Shown: piece by piece, positions 6,224 to 7,389 of the stretch
How the letters are laid out: every line of letters starts with the position of its first letter
Position numbering within the stretch: the first letter of the stretch is position 1
NCBI GenBank assembly: GCA_003645215.1
Contig: QNEM01000098.1
Span: 1 to 7,389, forward strand
Source of the DNA: Gammaproteobacteria bacterium
GTDB taxonomy: Bacteria > Pseudomonadota > Gammaproteobacteria > Eutrophobiales > Eutrophobiaceae
Length of the DNA stretch: 7,389 bases
Direction of reading: 5' to 3'
Notes under the pieces: model-generated
The model's input: only the letters and a program-made list of their open reading frames with translations
What the model was told of the DNA's origin: nothing
The model's database searches: none
Made by a program: the position numbers and the translations under genes

Positions 6224-7138
6224 TTAAATTATAATGTCCATACCATCATAAGAAACTTCAATACCAGCATCATTTAATGCCTGTCGCTCATCAGATTCTT
6301 CATCGAGGATTGGATTCGTGTTATTGATATGGATCAGGATTTTTCTGGGCTTCTCTAGAGAGCTCAATGTATCTTTGATCCCACCTTTACTTGATTGATC
6401 CAGGTGACCCATCTCACTGGCCAGTTTGTCGCTGATACCATGTCGAGACATTTCATCATTGGTCCAGACAGTACCATCAACCAGAACCACATCGGCATTC
6501 TGCATATATTCGTAAACATGATCTTCTATTTCACCCAGGCCAGGGGCGTAGAAAAGATTTTTCCCCGTAGAGGTGTCTTCAACTTTGAAACCAATATTAT
6601 CACCTGCAACAGGATTGCCCCGGTGAGGGGAATAGGGTGGTGCTTCACTTTTTAATGGTACGGCAGTAAAAACCAGATTGTCTGCCTTTGGAATAGTAAA
6701 AGTGGATTGATCGGTACTGACCTCATGCCAGTTGACGCCCCGGAAATGACCCAGAATATTAAATATTGGGTAGCCTGAAGTCATATCTTCGTGCACAGCC
6801 GCTGTGCAATACACATCCCAGGGCTTGTCATGTTCCCTGAGGATGATCATTCCTGTGGTATGGTCAATTTGGCCATCACAAAGCACAATAGAACAGATGC
6901 CAGTGTCCCTTACCTGGCGAGCTGGTTGAAGAGGAGGAAAAGATTCCAGCTGCGCGCGAATATCGGGAGAAGCATTAAACAGGACCCAGTCCGTACCGTT
7001 ACCACTAATCGTGATAGAGGATTGAGTACGTGCAGAACTTTTTATAGTTCCTTTTCTAAGGCGGGCGCAATTATCACAATTACAGTTCCATTGTGGGAAG
7101 CCACCACCGGCACCTGTACCTAATAAATGTATATGCAT
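6224..7138 (-). CDS. pqqB: PQQ biosynthesis protein PqqB (metallo-beta-lactamase fold)
   Basis: PqqB belongs to the metallo-beta-lactamase superfamily. It was once thought to carry PQQ across the membrane and was later reported to be an iron-dependent hydroxylase acting on the Glu-Tyr-derived intermediate. The 304-residue protein opens with the family signature GAGGGFPQWNCNC. The cysteines C19, C21 and C24 form the N-terminal CxCxxC zinc site. The metal-site region reads CDGQIDHTTG, the degenerate form of HxHxDH usual for PqqB. Later conserved stretches are PYSPHRGNPVAGDNIGF, FYAPGLGEI, VLVDGTVWTNDEM, MGHLDQS and HINNTNPI. It is the first pqq gene in the window and lies 19 nt before pqqC. ATG 7138 matches the family start; only a weak AAGA-like ribosome-binding site is visible. 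Confidence 0.96.
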   Translation of the reverse strand: MHIHLLGTGAGGGFPQWNCNCDNCARLRKGTIKSSARTQSSITISGNGTDWVLFNASPDIRAQLESFPPLQPARQVRDTGICSIVLCDGQIDHTTGMIILREHDKPWDVYCTAAVHEDMTSGYPIFNILGHFRGVNWHEVSTDQSTFTIPKADNLVFTAVPLKSEAPPYSPHRGNPVAGDNIGFKVEDTSTGKNLFYAPGLGEIEDHVYEYMQNADVVLVDGTVWTNDEMSRHGISDKLASEMGHLDQSSKGGIKDTLSSLEKPRKILIHINNTNPILDEESDERQALNDAGIEVSYDGMDIII

Positions 7139-7156
7139 GAGTATTTATCTTGATTC

Positions 7157-7178
7157 AAAAAGTTACTCTCTTCGAGAG
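7157..7178 (-). terminator. Small hairpin plus U-run before pqqB (possible attenuator)
   Basis: On the minus strand CTCTC-GAA-GAGAG (7178-7166) is followed four bases later by TTTTT (7161-7157), about 18 nt before the pqqB start. The 5-bp stem is short for an intrinsic terminator, but it sits where several pqq operons are known to have a terminator-like element between pqqA and pqqB that favours expression of the small gene. The role is inferred. Confidence 0.3.
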
Positions 7179-7339
7179 CGAATATCGTGCCACTTTATTT
7201 AATGTAAATGTTTATTTGAGAATATTCTTAAATTAGTATATAAAACAAATAGATAATTAATAGTTATAATATTAATTCTAGGAATATTTATACTTTCAAT
7301 CGAGCATTGTAACTTAAAACAGGCTGGTAAAGACCGATG

Positions 7340-7374
7340 TTATTGGCTGATATGAACCAATAAAGTCAGGTTCA
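7340..7374. repeat. Two overlapping, mutually exclusive inverted repeats
   Basis: TTATTGG (7340-7346) pairs perfectly with CCAATAA (7357-7363) across 10 nt. TGAACC (7353-7358) pairs with GGTTCA (7369-7374), also across 10 nt. The second left arm overlaps the first right arm, so only one hairpin can form at a time. No U-run follows either. It could be a leader switch, an operator or chance in AT-rich DNA. Confidence 0.4.
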
Positions 7375-7389
7375 ATTTAACGACCTCAA

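Larger units (their letters stand above)
7139..7389 (-). promoter_or_regulatory. AT-rich leader of the pqq operon, pqqA not found
   Basis: These 251 bp upstream of pqqB are very AT-rich and hold no ORF resembling PqqA (about 23-30 residues with Glu-x-x-x-Tyr). All three minus-strand frames were read. The only candidate near the edge, beginning GAG GTC GTT, has no Tyr. AT-rich stretches allow several weak promoter guesses, none convincing. pqqA probably lies just past the right edge, with pqqB expressed by read-through. Confidence 0.5.

Noticed and set aside
6395..7123. Plus-strand open frames opposite pqqB (86 and 110 codons)
   Set aside because: They are antisense shadows of the strongly conserved pqqB frame.
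7360..7389. Truncated pqqA at the right edge, frame GAG GTC GTT
   Set aside because: The E-V-V start loosely resembles the E-V-T of PqqA, but the required Tyr four residues after Glu is absent and the frame runs on too long.

Overview
The window looks like a piece of a gammaproteobacterial chromosome, moderately AT-rich. I infer this from the style of the proteins (Pip, FolP, PqqB-E) and from the short palindromic intergenic repeats; no rRNA or tRNA is present to fix the taxonomy. An intact pqqBCDE block points to an organism that makes the redox cofactor pyrroloquinoline quinone (PQQ) for quinoprotein dehydrogenases such as alcohol, methanol or glucose dehydrogenases.

Layout. Positions 1-317 hold no convincing gene. 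They contain diverged dispersed-repeat sequence with inverted repeats. Positions 327-1271 (+) encode an exported protein of unknown function ending in a SHOCT-type short C-terminal domain. A repeat element (about 1318-1484) separates it from a proline iminopeptidase gene, pip (1503-2492, +). The last codons of pip run into a second, palindromic repeat element (2478-2580) that shares exact 13-bp and 12-bp blocks with the first. Then come folP (dihydropteroate synthase, 2650-3471, +) and a small type II toxin-antitoxin locus. That locus has a promoter and 10-bp inverted-repeat operator (3486-3542), an intact ribbon-helix-helix antitoxin (3550-3771) and an overlapping RelE/ParE-family toxin (3749-4005) split by a one-base frameshift.

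The rest is on the minus strand. It is the tightly packed operon pqqB (7138-6224), pqqC (6204-5467), pqqD (5449-5156) and pqqE (5184-4015), read from right to left and meeting the toxin pseudogene tail to tail 9 bp apart. pqqA, the precursor-peptide gene, is not in the 251 bp upstream of pqqB and must lie beyond the right edge or elsewhere. That leader is very AT-rich and carries a small hairpin with a U-run just before pqqB, plus two overlapping, mutually exclusive inverted repeats near the edge.

How the genes work together. PqqD presents the PqqA peptide to the radical-SAM enzyme PqqE, which cross-links its Glu and Tyr. A protease then frees the cross-linked residues, PqqB (metallo-beta-lactamase fold) is the proposed hydroxylase, and PqqC carries out the final ring closure and oxidation. 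The plus-strand genes are unrelated housekeeping or accessory functions. I saw no clearly new system. The items most worth a second look are the decayed toxin beside a seemingly intact antitoxin and operator, the repeat family bracketing pip, and the leader of the pqq operon.
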